Of a stretch of 64,000 nucleotides of DNA, positions 10,710 to 22,330 are shown piece after piece (the first letter of the stretch is position 1; every line of letters begins with the position of its first letter). A program made the translations under genes and the position numbers. The stretch is from NCBI GenBank assembly GCA_010093685.1, contig MU006230.1, positions 453,870 to 517,869 on the forward strand. The letters are read 5' to 3'. A model generated the notes under the pieces. That model did not search any database. It was not told the origin of the DNA and saw nothing but the letters and a program-made list of their open reading frames with translations. This DNA comes from Ophiobolus disseminans. Lineage: Eukaryota > Ascomycota > Dothideomycetes > Pleosporales > Phaeosphaeriaceae.

Positions 10710-12725
10710 TCAAGCAGTGTTATAGTACTCCAACCCCTGCCCAAGCACGTTGCATTGCTCGGCTTCTCGCCACGCCGAGTTTCTAACCACGGTATCCAAC
10801 ACCCTGACAGGTGACTTAGTTTCGCTGACCTCGTTCCACGGTCCAGCCTCGCGCACATATCTCGACGTATTCGTAAAGCCCCTGGCCTTTAAGAACCTAG
10901 CATCAGGTACCGGATTCCCCGTCCTCGCAAACGCGCTCCATGTGTCGACAATATACTGCGAAAATGGTATGTCGTCCTGGTCCCGCGGCGTCCTGCCCTG
11001 CGAGACCGTTGTCCCAAACACCGAGTATAGCTCGCCTGAGTGACACTTGTAGAACGGCGCGTCTGGGTCGCCGAATGGGTGTCCAGGGGTGACGGGAGCT
11101 TCGCAAGCTGGCGGGTTAGGACTCCACTCCGCGATCTGATATGCGCGGTCAAATTCGTATGCGTATACTTTCTTGAACACGTTGTTTTTGGCTGCGGTGT
11201 ATGCTGTGCTTTGGCCAAGGCAGCGGAACATGGCGTCTGTCGCGATTCGTGATGTTAGGTTGAATATAGCCAGGGTGGAGTTTGGGTTCGAAGGTATGGG
11301 GAAAGCGGATGAGGATAGGATGGCGGACGCTGGAAAGCCCTGGGCGCTTAAGACGGCAGAGATGTTGGGCGAAGTTGGGTAGGACGTAAAAGGCGAGCCG
11401 TCGTCGCGCATATTGCCCAATAGGACTGAGACCCTGAGTTTGGGCGCGGAGGGGCCAAGGGGAAGTGAGGACGTTGGAAGGAAAGTACCATCGACGACTG
11501 GGAATGTTGCCACTGTTTTCCCTCGTGTAACGAACTGTAGAGGGTCAATTGTTCGCAGACAAGCCACCAGGTCTCCTTGTGTCGAACATCCAGTCTCATT
11601 CGCAATTGCTTTGGTTCGCTCTGTGGCCACTGCGACAGTTAAGTACCTCGCGAAGGTATCCGCGTACCCCAAACCCTGCGGTGTGCTCATCATGATGGCG
11701 CCGGAAACTTTCTCTTGCGCCTTTGGCGAGGCAAGGAGTGCCCTCACAGAAGCTGCTCCAGCACTTTGTCCGTAGAGGGTGACTCTGTTCTTGTCCCCAC
11801 CGAAGTCCTCAATGTGGGCGTGAAGCCAGTCAAGAGCAGTGTTTTGATCCTGAAGGCCGTAGTTGCCAGTCAAAACGGTATTTTCTAATGCGAGAAAACC
11901 GAGAGTCCCAAGCCTGTAGTTTATCGTAACAGCTACAACGTCACCTCGAGATGCCAGTGCACTTCCGTCGAACGTAGTGTCACTACCTGCACCTGATGCA
12001 AAGCCTCCACCATGTATCCACACCATGACTGCCTTCTTTTTGCGTGGAGTGACCTTGCCATTTGGCAGATATGGAGTCCATATGTTTAGAGAAAGACAGT
12101 CCTCGCTACATGACGTCGTACAGCTAGATTGCAAACACGTCGGGCCATATTGTAGGGCGGTTGCGTTCACCAAGGGCTGAAGGTATACGGAGTGCTCAAA
12201 GCGAGCAGGTATCGTCGCGTACCTGAGGCCCAGAAAGCGGAAGGATTGTTTATCTCGATAACCTATGATAGTGGCGTTATTAGTCGTGACAGAGATGTGT
12301 CGGACTGCGTCGGTGGCCGTGTTAGAGCAGAGCGCCGGTAGCTGTGTGGAGCAAGGGTATGTCTTGAGTCCGCCCTCTGTGGTGATTGCCCGGCAGTGCA
12401 ATGTAGAATTTCCTTCGATCCAATAGGTCCCGACCTCATCTGTAGTCTTGCTGTGATCGAGGTACCGAAGGAAGCCCAGATCTTGGTTGTTGCTTTCTCG
12501 ACTCCACAATACGGTCCCTAATACTGCGCATCGCGAGGCTGCAGCCGCGTAGGAAGTCGGTGTGCTGAGGGCGACAGCCGCTGCCCGTCGAACAGTAGCA
12601 TTGCCGTAAAGATCATTGTGAGTAACGATAGATATATCAGACCCTATCGATTGCGGACTGGCAGATGCAGCAACAGACGAGAAGAGAGACAAGGAAAAGG
12701 ACAGGAGACCAATGATTGTACCCAT
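10710..12725 (-). CDS. secreted type-B carboxylesterase/lipase with extra N-terminal domain
   Basis: Intronless 671-aa protein with an N-terminal signal peptide (hydrophobic residues about 3-22). The carboxylesterase body starts near residue 150. It carries the oxyanion-hole block WIHGGGFASG near 237, the EDCLSLNIW block near 208, and the nucleophile elbow GQSAG (Ser321). The His-region motif CHSGELYSVFG is near residue 570. The acidic triad position may be the Asp in NMRDDGS, where many relatives have Glu. The product probably hydrolyses extracellular esters; the substrate cannot be told. Residues about 50-135 precede the esterase fold and are cysteine- and tryptophan-containing, resembling a C-type-lectin-like module (inference). 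Convergent with the RKM5-type gene. Confidence 0.9.
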   Translation of the reverse strand: MGTIIGLLSFSLSLFSSVAASASPQSIGSDISIVTHNDLYGNATVRRAAAVALSTPTSYAAAASRCAVLGTVLWSRESNNQDLGFLRYLDHSKTTDEVGTYWIEGNSTLHCRAITTEGGLKTYPCSTQLPALCSNTATDAVRHISVTTNNATIIGYRDKQSFRFLGLRYATIPARFEHSVYLQPLVNATALQYGPTCLQSSCTTSCSEDCLSLNIWTPYLPNGKVTPRKKKAVMVWIHGGGFASGAGSDTTFDGSALASRGDVVAVTINYRLGTLGFLALENTVLTGNYGLQDQNTALDWLHAHIEDFGGDKNRVTLYGQSAGAASVRALLASPKAQEKVSGAIMMSTPQGLGYADTFARYLTVAVATERTKAIANETGCSTQGDLVACLRTIDPLQFVTRGKTVATFPVVDGTFLPTSSLPLGPSAPKLRVSVLLGNMRDDGSPFTSYPTSPNISAVLSAQGFPASAILSSSAFPIPSNPNSTLAIFNLTSRIATDAMFRCLGQSTAYTAAKNNVFKKVYAYEFDRAYQIAEWSPNPPACEAPVTPGHPFGDPDAPFYKCHSGELYSVFGTTVSQGRTPRDQDDIPFSQYIVDTWSAFARTGNPVPDARFLKARGFTNTSRYVREAGPWNEVSETKSPVRVLDTVVRNSAWREAEQCNVLGQGLEYYNTA

Positions 12726-14572
12726 CTTGGAGTATGGGACGGCTCCAACATGGTAGCGAAATGCTGGCTCACCATGATATAGTCCACTTGCGGAGAAAAT
12801 ACCCAGGTAGTGCCCACTATGTTGCGCATGCTATAGTGCGGAGCATGGTGGTCCGTCGATGCCATTTGTGGGATACAGTGCGGCTCTACAGTCTACGGCA
12901 AAATAGGTGGTGATATTCAGGGCTAGACAGCGCGGTGCTGGAGAAACGCATTCGCAGGGAGTTCTGGCTCTCGGTAAGTCGTGAAAGCTGGAAAAAGAGC
13001 AAGCCTGGCGACTACATCTACGTATGTAAAGGTTATTCTAAATTCTAAAAAGTCTCTGTAGACAGATAGGATAATGCATCTTTGCTTCCGGGGACCGAGC
13101 GCATCTTGAACGGAGCTGGTTGCTTCAGGTCCCGTTTTTTTGCGCACAGGCAGCCGACCAGCGATGTGACTACTCCTGCGAACGGTGCTCAGGACGCGTG
13201 GTAGTCCGGACGGACTTTGTGTTGACCTGTGCATGGAGAACGTGACAAGCACATTCGCTATATAGACAGCCTGGAATCGTGGAGGCAGGTCACCCAATAT
13301 CCTAGAGTCACAGAGGCCGCTCCCGGGTGTGGAAAAGTGAACAACAGTTGGTGCCTCGCCGTCGCGACGGGTGGCCGGCTGTGAGACGCCGTTGCGATGA
13401 CGTTGACGCAGCGTTTCAGGGAGGCGCGGTCAAGCGGGGGCAGGTGCAGCCAGCTCTTATCTCGCTGCCTCAAGCGCTCCTAGCCTTCGATCGCGCCCTT
13501 TGCCTGTCTCGCCAGCAAAATGCGGCATGAGGAATGTTTAGCATGGCATTCCTCGCGAACCATTGTTTTCATCATCACAAAGCTCAGGCCACGACGCGGA
13601 GCGGCGTGTACGAACATGATCGGCAGGCCAGCTTTCAAGCCGGAATCTCACATGGATGGACGCTTCCGCTTCCGGTTAGCGTCGGCGCACTCTCTGGTCC
13701 GCCCTCGCTCTGATTGGCTGTGTGCCGGTGGTTACTGCCTTGCCCGTCTCATCACACAATCACCGCCCGAGTCTGTTGCCTCTGCATCATTTTTATCTTC
13801 TCGCGCCCGGCCATCGTCTCCTGTAGATGGCTGCGGTCTGAATATAGCCAGCACGATGCTACGCTTCTATCACATCTGGTCGCGCAACGCGGCTGTAGAC
13901 TTGAATCGTGGCTCACTGATCCCTTTGTTACAGCCAACGAACATTGCCATGAACTAGGGCATGGACCAATGGCGCTACCCGCTTTTGCTCTAGATCGGTT
14001 CTCCCGGACGCTCCTCTTCGTCCAACACCTCACACACTGATTCCGAAGACACCACCACGCCGTCCTCACCACCTCGCACGGCTGCTTACTGACCCGCGCC
14101 CTCTTGCCGCGTCTGCCGCTCCTCGTTGCGCGCTGTTCCTTTATTGCCGTCGCCAGCCAGACGCCCCCCAGTGCCGCCCCAGTCTCCCTCCCTCGTCAAG
14201 TCCTCCTTTACCTCTGGCGCACCACACGGGCAGGCTTGGCCACACGCTCCACGCCATCCGCTGATGATATCGCTGCCATCTCACCTTGCCCGTGACACTG
14301 CAGTGCCCGCAACGACGCCTTTTTCCGCTCCTGCGCCCGCTCCTACCGGGCACGGAAGCCTCTGCTCCCTGGCCTCAGCTACTCGATAGCCACCCGGCTC
14401 GAGTCAAAACGCAGGCACCTGCTGCCCGCCATCGTCCGTCCCGTTGGCGTCGTCGCTGCCAGTTGTGCTTGGGTCGTTGTCGCGTTGGGCGTCATGCGAT
14501 CCAAAGCACATCGAACCTGAGCCACCCACAATACCACCACACACCTCTCTGTTTCAGCGTGTCTGCCAGATT
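12726..14572. other. intergenic region upstream of SET3 homologue
   Basis: 1.85 kb between the divergent esterase and SET3-type genes. The last 500 bases are pyrimidine-rich and probably form the promoter and long 5' leader of the SET3-type gene. Short ORFs here have no domain pattern. No tRNA or repeat was seen. Confidence 0.45.
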
Positions 14573-17491
14573 ATGACCGACGTCTCGTCCGTCAAGGCGC
14601 ACGCTGAACCTCAGCAAGCTCCCCCCGCCCACTACAACGCTCCTTCTGCAGCGCCAGCCTACTCCAAGGGCTCGCCCACACTGGACGGCACCATCGACGA
14701 GGAAGAATCGTCCACAATCAAGTGCATCTGCGGCTTCGCCGACGACGATGGCAACACCGTCTTGTGCGAGAAATGCGACACCTGGCAACACATCGTGTGC
14801 TACTACGACCACGTGCCAGACGAGCAGTATGTGCACGAGTGTACAGACTGCGCACCTCGGCCCGTCGACGCACAAAGCGCCAAGGACAAGCAGCGCCAGC
14901 GTAGGGAACTGCACAGCATTGGCGAGCGAAAAGGAAGACCGAAGACTGCTGCAAAGAATCCCAAGAAGCGAACCAAAGACACGCCTGGCCCACTACAGCA
15001 AAACGGCTGGCCTACAAATAACGACCTGCACTACAATCCCGATCGCAAGAGCGGCAGCCCGCGGGATCAGCCTCCACCGAACAAAAGACCCAAGACCAAC
15101 CATCGCGCTTCCGGCTCCATGAGCATCCTTGGCCAACCACCCGCCCTCGTACCAGGCGCCCGAAAACGTGGCGGCTCAGTCATGCTGAACGGCCATAGCC
15201 CTATCAAGTCGCCGACTAATCCAGATGGGCCACTGGAGGAGTTCTCCTCCGAGTTCATGCACCTCTACCAGCAACCTGAGCCGCCATCGCCGGGCTCGAA
15301 CTCGTATACCAGCATCGGCGTAGCTAACGACATCTCGACGTGGCTCACCGATTCAGAGGCTCTTGCCGAAGCTAGCGGAGGAAAGAAGCCACAGGACCTC
15401 TTCTCACGGATAGATCAACCGATACACGAACTCGGCGCGCCCAGCATAGCCAAACAGACAGATGTCGACTCCGGCATAACCGCACATGGTCTGCACCCGC
15501 AGTGGCAGTTCATCACAGCCGAGGAGATCGTCCCCGACGGTGGCTACATTGGCGAACTCAAGGGCTTAGTCGGGCGCAAAGAAGACTACTTCGCGGATTC
15601 TGCCAACCGATGGGACCTTTTACGGCACCCCGAGCCCTTTGTATTCTTCCCTCCTCACCTTCCAATATACATCGATGTCCGGCGAGAAGGCAACATCCTA
15701 CGCTATGCCAGGAGAAGCTGCATACCTAATATGCAGATAAAGATTTTCATCGAGTCCAGCAATGAGTTTCACTTCTGCTTTCTCGCCACACGCCAGATTG
15801 AACCGGGCGAGGAACTTACTATTGGGTGGGACCTCGACTCGGAAGTCTTCAAGCAGTTGGCCAAGGTCGTCACAACTGGCGCAAAAGATGGCTTCAAGAA
15901 GATACAGCCATGGGCATCTTGCGTACTGGCCAACTTTGGTGGCTGCGCTTGCGACACTTCGACGGGTCACGAATGTCTCCTCGAACGTGCTCGTCGCAAC
16001 ACCTTTACCGAGCCACTGAGGATCAAGGGAAGGAAGACAAAGAAATCTCAGGTTTCGCCGCTCAGCACAGGCCACGCAACCAACAGCCGTGCAGGAAGTG
16101 AGCCGATGAACCACGATGGCGGCGAGGATGACCACATGGACGCTAGGTCGACCTCTGGCTCCCACAAGTCCAGTAGTAGGGACCACACACCTGCTACACA
16201 CTTTTCCATGGACGCAGATCTTAAGATGTCGGAACGTGAGAAGCGAAAGATTCAACAGCAAGAAAAGCTGTTCAAGCAGATGGATTTCGACGCAGACCAC
16301 AAGAGCAAAAAGGGCAAGAGAAACAGTGCTGGGTCGTCACTCAATACACCCAGCCTTTCGTCTTCCGTAAGGCTCTCTCCTGTGTCCTCACTGCTCATTG
16401 CTGATTCGACTATACAGAAGCGACTCGGCCACCCAGAGCCTTCCCCATCGATCCGACATCGTGAACATAGCCACGGCGTGGCGCGGAAAACATCTGGCAG
16501 CTCAACGAAAACGAATGGCCGCGCTGCCCCGCGGCCAAAGCCTGTGTATGCTGAGGCTTCGACACAGACTGAGGATGACGATGCTGTCAATACACAGAGT
16601 TGTGTGAGGCAGCGTGAGATGAAGCCTCCACTATCGTTCAAGCGTAAGCTGTTACAGCAAGCGCAGGAAGACAAACTTCAGCGAGAGCGTATCCGATCTT
16701 CGTCTGTTAAGATGGAGGCCAGATCACCAGCTCTCAAGGATATGTCCTCGAACAAGCCCTCGCCATTGCCTCCATCCCCACCACTGGACGAGCCGTCCGC
16801 AATGGAGATGTCTCGGGACTTAGCAGTGGACGTCAAACCTCGAGATCCAACCCCAGCAAAGGAACCCACACCCTCACCCACAGTCGACATTGACATGGGA
16901 GACGCCGAAGCTGCATCTCCACAGCCTCCCGAGCCGAAGATTGAGGAGATGCCTGATGCTCCCGCTCAAGAGCCCTCTTCAGAAAACTCGAATCAACCTC
17001 TTCAACCGCCCGCACCACCTTGGCCGTCATCGACGCCCGCCCCAGAAGCATCAAACAAACCCATCGAATTCCATGTCGAGATGCCTGCGAAGCCCGACCT
17101 AGACAACATCACAGGGACCGTCCCTATGATAACACCTGGTTCCATTGTGAATGCGCTTGCACAGTCACCTGGCAGCGTAACAATTGGGTCACCTTTCTCT
17201 CCCGCTGTCAACAATGCCGTCAACCCAATGCCAGCGCGGAAGAAACTCAGCTTGAGCGACTACACGAGTAGTAGACGAGCAAAGCTGGCTCAAACCCACT
17301 CTACCTCAACACCCCCGCTTGGGCAATCTCAATCAACGAGTTCACCGACGTTGTCAATAGCAAGTCTACCGAACACAAACTCGCCGCCACGGAAGAGCGT
17401 CGAGCCTGCATTGCCACCTCTCACCGAAGAACCCATTCTCACCGAAACGATATCTACCGCGACGGTGACTACTACTTCTACTTCGACATGA
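14573..17491 (+). CDS. SET3: PHD-finger/SET-domain protein, SET3 histone deacetylase complex type
   Basis: Single-exon 972-aa nuclear protein. A PHD finger lies at about residues 50-100 (KCICGF, then VLCEKCDTWQH, and a closing HECTDC). A SET domain spans about 317-425. The PHD-then-SET order matches yeast Set3 and the animal KMT2E/SETD5 family, which scaffold deacetylase complexes. Consistent with this, the canonical SET motif NHSCxPN is replaced by RRSCIPN near residue 380, so methyltransferase activity is doubtful. The C-terminal half is disordered, basic-to-acidic and proline/serine-rich. The frame opens upstream with TTG, but the first ATG is 14573, which is taken as the start. Confidence 0.9.
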   Translation: MTDVSSVKAHAEPQQAPPAHYNAPSAAPAYSKGSPTLDGTIDEEESSTIKCICGFADDDGNTVLCEKCDTWQHIVCYYDHVPDEQYVHECTDCAPRPVDAQSAKDKQRQRRELHSIGERKGRPKTAAKNPKKRTKDTPGPLQQNGWPTNNDLHYNPDRKSGSPRDQPPPNKRPKTNHRASGSMSILGQPPALVPGARKRGGSVMLNGHSPIKSPTNPDGPLEEFSSEFMHLYQQPEPPSPGSNSYTSIGVANDISTWLTDSEALAEASGGKKPQDLFSRIDQPIHELGAPSIAKQTDVDSGITAHGLHPQWQFITAEEIVPDGGYIGELKGLVGRKEDYFADSANRWDLLRHPEPFVFFPPHLPIYIDVRREGNILRYARRSCIPNMQIKIFIESSNEFHFCFLATRQIEPGEELTIGWDLDSEVFKQLAKVVTTGAKDGFKKIQPWASCVLANFGGCACDTSTGHECLLERARRNTFTEPLRIKGRKTKKSQVSPLSTGHATNSRAGSEPMNHDGGEDDHMDARSTSGSHKSSSRDHTPATHFSMDADLKMSEREKRKIQQQEKLFKQMDFDADHKSKKGKRNSAGSSLNTPSLSSSVRLSPVSSLLIADSTIQKRLGHPEPSPSIRHREHSHGVARKTSGSSTKTNGRAAPRPKPVYAEASTQTEDDDAVNTQSCVRQREMKPPLSFKRKLLQQAQEDKLQRERIRSSSVKMEARSPALKDMSSNKPSPLPPSPPLDEPSAMEMSRDLAVDVKPRDPTPAKEPTPSPTVDIDMGDAEAASPQPPEPKIEEMPDAPAQEPSSENSNQPLQPPAPPWPSSTPAPEASNKPIEFHVEMPAKPDLDNITGTVPMITPGSIVNALAQSPGSVTIGSPFSPAVNNAVNPMPARKKLSLSDYTSSRRAKLAQTHSTSTPPLGQSQSTSSPTLSIASLPNTNSPPRKSVEPALPPLTEEPILTETISTATVTTTSTST

Positions 17492-18170
17492 GCGATATGA
17501 GTTACGATACCCCGCTCCTTTAATGGTGTTCCTCGTAGGCAGATCTGAGCTTCTCTTGAGCGGACCGCAGGACGCCTCGCTCCACTATGTTCTTCTTGTT
17601 CTGGAAATGTACAACATGTAATTGCGATCAATGTACTGCTTCTCAACTGCCTTTCACGTTCTTTTTCCTTCTATATCCGGCCACTTGGTCTTACGTTCAC
17701 GAACCACTTTTGACGACGGGAAAACGCAAAAGCAGGGTTCTCTGTTTCTTTGGTTGAGGGATTGGGGCGTTGGAGGCTGCTCTGCTGAGCGATTTTATGT
17801 GTTTTTCACGATGGAAATTAGTGCTGGATGTATCGGAGGAAGGACGATGCACCCGGAAGGTCTACTGCAGACGGTTCAATGGAGGTTGGACGGAATGAAA
17901 TACAATGCAAAAATATTTCTACACACAACTGCTGTTGCACGAGGTTCCATTGTTCTTTTGAGTGAATCGACTGACCACCTAAACTTACCCTCCATGCTCA
18001 ACCTCTAGGCATTTCACATTACACGTTTAGGACGTTTGACCGTGCTTCTCAAATCGAAGATAAATTTATAAGTATACTCACGAATATATACACACACCTC
18101 CCACACCTAAACGCCTCGCTAAGATCAACCCAAAATCCAAGACTAAACTTACACCATATTTGACGTCCCA
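17492..18170. other. convergent 3' intergenic region
   Basis: Lies between the ends of the SET3-type gene and the cupredoxin gene. No coding sequence was recognised; it probably holds 3' UTRs. Confidence 0.5.
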
Positions 18171-19690
18171 TCAAAACATTCTCCCTTCCTCCCCTTTAAC
18201 TTCCTCCCACCTCGCCCCCCTTTCCCTAACACCCTCCCGCTCCGCCTTGTCCCCGCCCACACTCGCCTTGCGAACCGGTGTGCCCTCCATCTCCAGCGGG
18301 CCGCTCGAGCTATTGACATGGAAGCCGTACGGGGGCGCAGGGCTCGCAGGGCCGAGTTTCGCGTCGAGGCAGTGCGGCGAGAAGGAGCGTTGTCGGTGTG
18401 TTTGAGGGGCGAAGGAGCTGTCGTGTGGGAGCTCGTGGGTTATGGGGGAGGCTTGGTCGATGGGGGATGTGTATGTGGGGTTGGGGGAGGAGGGGTGTGG
18501 GAAGGAAAAGGCGGGGTGGGTGGATAGGATTGGAGATGTGTATTTTTGGTCTTGAGTTGGTGGAGGGGAGAAGTAACTCGACGCCGGGTTATTGTACGTA
18601 TGCGACGATGAAACGGACTGGTTGTAACCGTGTAGAGGTTGCGGCGAAACGGAGTGCAGGTGTGAAGCAGTCGGCGACGAGTAGTGTTGGTACATCGTTG
18701 GCTGTGGCGCCGCTGATTGAAGCATCCCCGCGTCGCTGTCTGTTCGGCGCACGACGCTGCTTTGTTTGCGCTCGACTTCGTCTGTTAGGCTTTTTGTGCG
18801 GCCCCAGAAGAAGAATAGGAGGGCGCCGAGGACGACGACGCTTATCGCTGCGATGGCGATGCCTGCGATGGCTCCAGCTGAGAGGCCATGTTTCTTTGCG
18901 CTAGTGGAAGGCGCGGGGGCTGTAAAGCCCGGGACGTTTGAAGGCAGTGGCGCTTCTGGGGGAAATGGTTCACCGGGATTGAGCATGTAGGCGCTTCCCT
19001 TTGCGCCTTTCTGCTGTTCTGCAATTGGCGTGCTAGCATTGGGGTTGATGGCTCCGACCATTCCGTAGGTAATGCATGAGCCAGGCGCCGAGCAGTAGAA
19101 AAAGATTGGAGAAGTGTCGTTGATCTTGATAGAGTACTTTGGGGGCTGGAAGACTTGTTAGTATAGGATAAAATGGAGAGCGAAAACGACATACATCATC
19201 AACGACCTTGTTCACAGCATTGAACCCAGAGAAGAAGCCGGTTTTCTGGGAGCCGGTCATCTCATAAGGGATACATGGCATTCCGAACGCCGCGCGGACT
19301 ACGCTATGGTTTGCCGGGTAGAAGCGAAACTCTACGATCTGGGACATGGTCAGTTGTTGCTTGATGGAAGATGAAATTCGATTCGGCTGCATGAAAGTGG
19401 CCACCAACGACTTGGTACTGGATAGTATATGTAGCAAGAGGTTTAGGTAGACTTACATCACCAACAGCGGCATTGGTAACATCAGGCTTGAACTTGTGAT
19501 CTGCCAATCCGACCTGAATAGTATGAGTCTGCGCCAGCGCAGAACTAGTCAAGCTCGATGAACCAGAAAGACTCGGTGTCGGGTCCTTCTCCCTCGCATT
19601 AGTCTCGACGTCTTGTGCCAGACACAAAGTCGAAACTAGAAGTAACGAAACTAAGAATACGCGGAGCCATAGCGATGATCTCGAAGCCAT
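18171..19690 (-). CDS. membrane-anchored extracellular cupredoxin-domain protein
   Basis: Three exons: 19690-19457, 19338-19195 and 19145-18171, all GT-AG and phase 0, giving 450 aa. A signal peptide covers about residues 5-25. A cupredoxin-like domain follows: VEFRFYPANHSVV, a conserved MPC, GFFSGF, and PIFFYCSAPGSC leading to GMVGAINP. This is the pattern of fungal extracellular serine-rich cupredoxins. The His of NHS and the Cys of FYC are candidate copper ligands. A single transmembrane helix (GAIAGIAIAAISVVVLGA) is followed by a basic stop-transfer region and a ~200-residue Ser/Pro/Tyr/His-rich cytoplasmic tail. The layout suggests a cell-surface protein; its function is unknown. Confidence 0.85.
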
Positions 19691-20736
19691 CTTGATTAAT
19701 GTGATACTCATAATTGCAGAATAAAAGACGAGGCAGCGTGTCGTAGAGTAGCAGTATTGAGCGCAAACCCCAAGGACGAGGTACTGGGAAACATATGTGC
19801 CAAACCAGTGGCGAAGCAAACAAGGGCTGGGATGATCGACGAACTAAGGGAAGCAACACATGAAACACACTTGTGCAGCGCGGCTATGGCGTAAGCTCTC
19901 ATTTCTCATTTGCTGTCAAAGAAAGAAGATCACAGCCCCCGCTTGGGCGTGATAAAGGCATGAAGCTAGACAGGACTCCATGTGGCCCATGGACAAAGAA
20001 CGAACAAAGAAAGGCGAGATTTCTAGACTGTCGTGGCCGCTGTTGCCAATCTTCTATCGTAGCAGTCTGGCAGACAATTAGCGGTCATGCCGAACGTCCT
20101 GTGAGCATCCAGCTTCAAGCTCGAAGTTCTAGCTGTTTAGAAAATAGCAGTTGGAAGCACTCAGCCTTGCCCCAGAATAGGACCAGCATGGGTCTTAAGC
20201 GAGCGCACATCAACCAACCAGCCTTGACTCTCGAAGCGCCTGGCCTGCAGTAGTCTGAGTCCTCGTATCTGCAATGCACTTCAGTCTATTGTTGTATTGT
20301 CGGTTCTCTCCTCTTGTGAATGTGAAGATCTTTAGCAATATTGATGATGCTCATTTTTTGTTTCGTGAAGCTAGTAAAAGAAAGAGAGAAGAATGTCCAT
20401 TAAAGCGTACTTTCGTCATCGTCATCGTCATCGTCATCTGCGGCTCAAATTCCGCCTGGTATCATCCGCAGTGATGCGCGCATGAAAAATCAGTCCTTCG
20501 TCATTTTGTCTAACAACTTTGACCAGCGTTGTGGCCCACAAGATGCCTTGGCTCCTACGTAGCATTCACAATACATCGTTCAACAGCCCAAAAGTCTCCG
20601 AATGTATCCAGCTCATGCCTAAAGCATCTCTTACTCTTGAATATATTGGAGATCAATTGCGTCCCATTTCGTATGCGATATCTTTTAGGGGCATGTGTTG
20701 GCACAAGTTCTCCAGCCATGTGTCAGTGCTTTAGAT
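19691..20736. other. intergenic region
   Basis: About 1 kb between two minus-strand genes: promoter of the cupredoxin gene and 3' end of the PAS gene. It contains a short hexamer repeat at 20412-20438. No gene was seen. Confidence 0.45.
20412..20438. repeat. short tandem hexamer (tcgtca)n
   Basis: About four and a half perfect copies of a 6-bp unit in non-coding sequence. Confidence 0.8.
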
Positions 20737-22330
20737 TCAGCGAAGCCCGGGATCGCCGAAACCAAAAGGATCGTTGCTTGACGAGCTGTTCGATCCAGAT
20801 ACATAGCCCGACGGGGCTGCCGATGGTCTACCATATTGATTCGGGTCCGGCAGAGGTTGCCACACAGGAAGGCCTTCTGGTGGTTGAGACTCGCCTACCG
20901 GGGTACCACGAGCATAATCAGCCAGACTGCCATTGATGCCGGTGAGTGCCCATGCGAAGACTGCGACATCCCGAATGCTCTGCATGAAATCGTTTTGATA
21001 CTGCATTGATGGTGCGGGTTGCTGCATCATATGTGGATGATGAGCACCTAGTGGATAGGGCGGATGATACTGTGGAGCGGGATGGAATATTGGTTGCGCT
21101 GCCCAAGGTGCTGCATATATGCCATTGTATTGTGCAGCAGGTGTCGTGGCAGGCATGGTTCCGGGTAAGAGGGGGCGCGCACGACGGAGGCATACGACAA
21201 GTCCGTCCGACGTGCAGGAAATGACTGCTTCTAGTTCAATGGGTGCGTCTCGATGCTCCGAGCGAGGAGAACTCATAGCCGAAGACACAGAAGAACCATT
21301 GGCCGCATGCTCCCCAAAAATGGCATGATGAGTGTCTGTTGGGTTGGTACTGTCGCCTGAGTCGTTACGTGAGTTGGTCGGCGGCTCTTCGCTATCCCAC
21401 TGCCCCTGAGATGGACGCGAAAGACTCCTTGAGTCGGTACCTCGGGAGTCGGAAGGGTCGTGACTATCCTCGGATTCATCGTCAGAGCTCAAGATATCCG
21501 TCATGATGTCGTCTTCGCTTTCGGAGGTCATAGGCTCTGGAGTTCCGTCTCGTCCACGGGGATCGCAAAAGAAGAAGCGCATATATGCGATGGAATCGTT
21601 GCCTTTGGCGGATTCGAGGCAACGAACTGCGTCGTTGAGACAGTTTTCGGCTATGCAATAGTAGAAGCTTTTGCCCTTCATAGCCTCTCCCGAGATACCG
21701 ATGATCTCCTCGATCCCACTGGTGGCGTACATGACAGTCAGAGTTCTTGTGAATCTGTTGAGGAAGAGAGCGGCGCGAGGCTCATGCGTCTGGCGCTCAG
21801 GTCCTAGGTCGAACTTGCTGGACAGATGAGACAACATGTGATATCGCGGGTCTTTGGGGGACGAGGCGAATAGTTTACGGACGATAGGCGCTTCGACAGC
21901 TCGCTCTGCGAGAGTAAGCATGTATGATGTTTGTGTAGGGCTCGGGACGTGACTCACTTTGGCTTTGCATGCCGTTCCTATAGATACTTGTGCAGCAAAC
22001 CATGACATCGTAAACGATCGAGAAACAACATTCGCACCCAACCCAATCACCTTGACGGTTTTTTAGGCGACAGTAAGATAGAACGGCTGCTTTGTCAAGT
22101 CTCACACCTCGGCTGTGTTGTGCCTTGGCCAGTGGCAGCTCATCAGGGTGGAAGTATTGCCAAACTGATCGGTTGACCACTTCATCGGGGGTAAACCCCA
22201 AGATATCGACGATGGAGTCGGACGAGTACAGAATATGAGCATCGTCGGTAAGATCTGCAATGTATCAATATTTATTGGAGACATTATTTAGTGGTAGCCT
22301 ACCGTGAATAGTGATGAAAGTGGTGTCCAT
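20737..22330 (-). CDS. double PAS-domain protein, putative sensor/regulator
   Basis: Three exons: 22330-22303, 22254-21958 and 21905-20737, giving 497 aa with consistent phases. The first PAS domain covers about residues 9-105 (ILGFTPDEVVNRSVWQYFHPDELP is its core; SYCRLKNRQGDWVGCECC follows). A second PAS-like segment lies near 145-210 (YATSGIEEIIGISGEAMKGK). The middle is acidic and Ser/Asp-rich, and the C-terminal third is Pro/Tyr/Gln-rich. No GATA zinc finger or kinase is visible, so it is not a complete white-collar-type factor. PAS domains bind ligands or partners; the cue here cannot be told. The very short first exon (28 nt) is supported by the reading-frame join MDTTFITIH to DLTDDAHILYSSDS. 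Confidence 0.82.
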
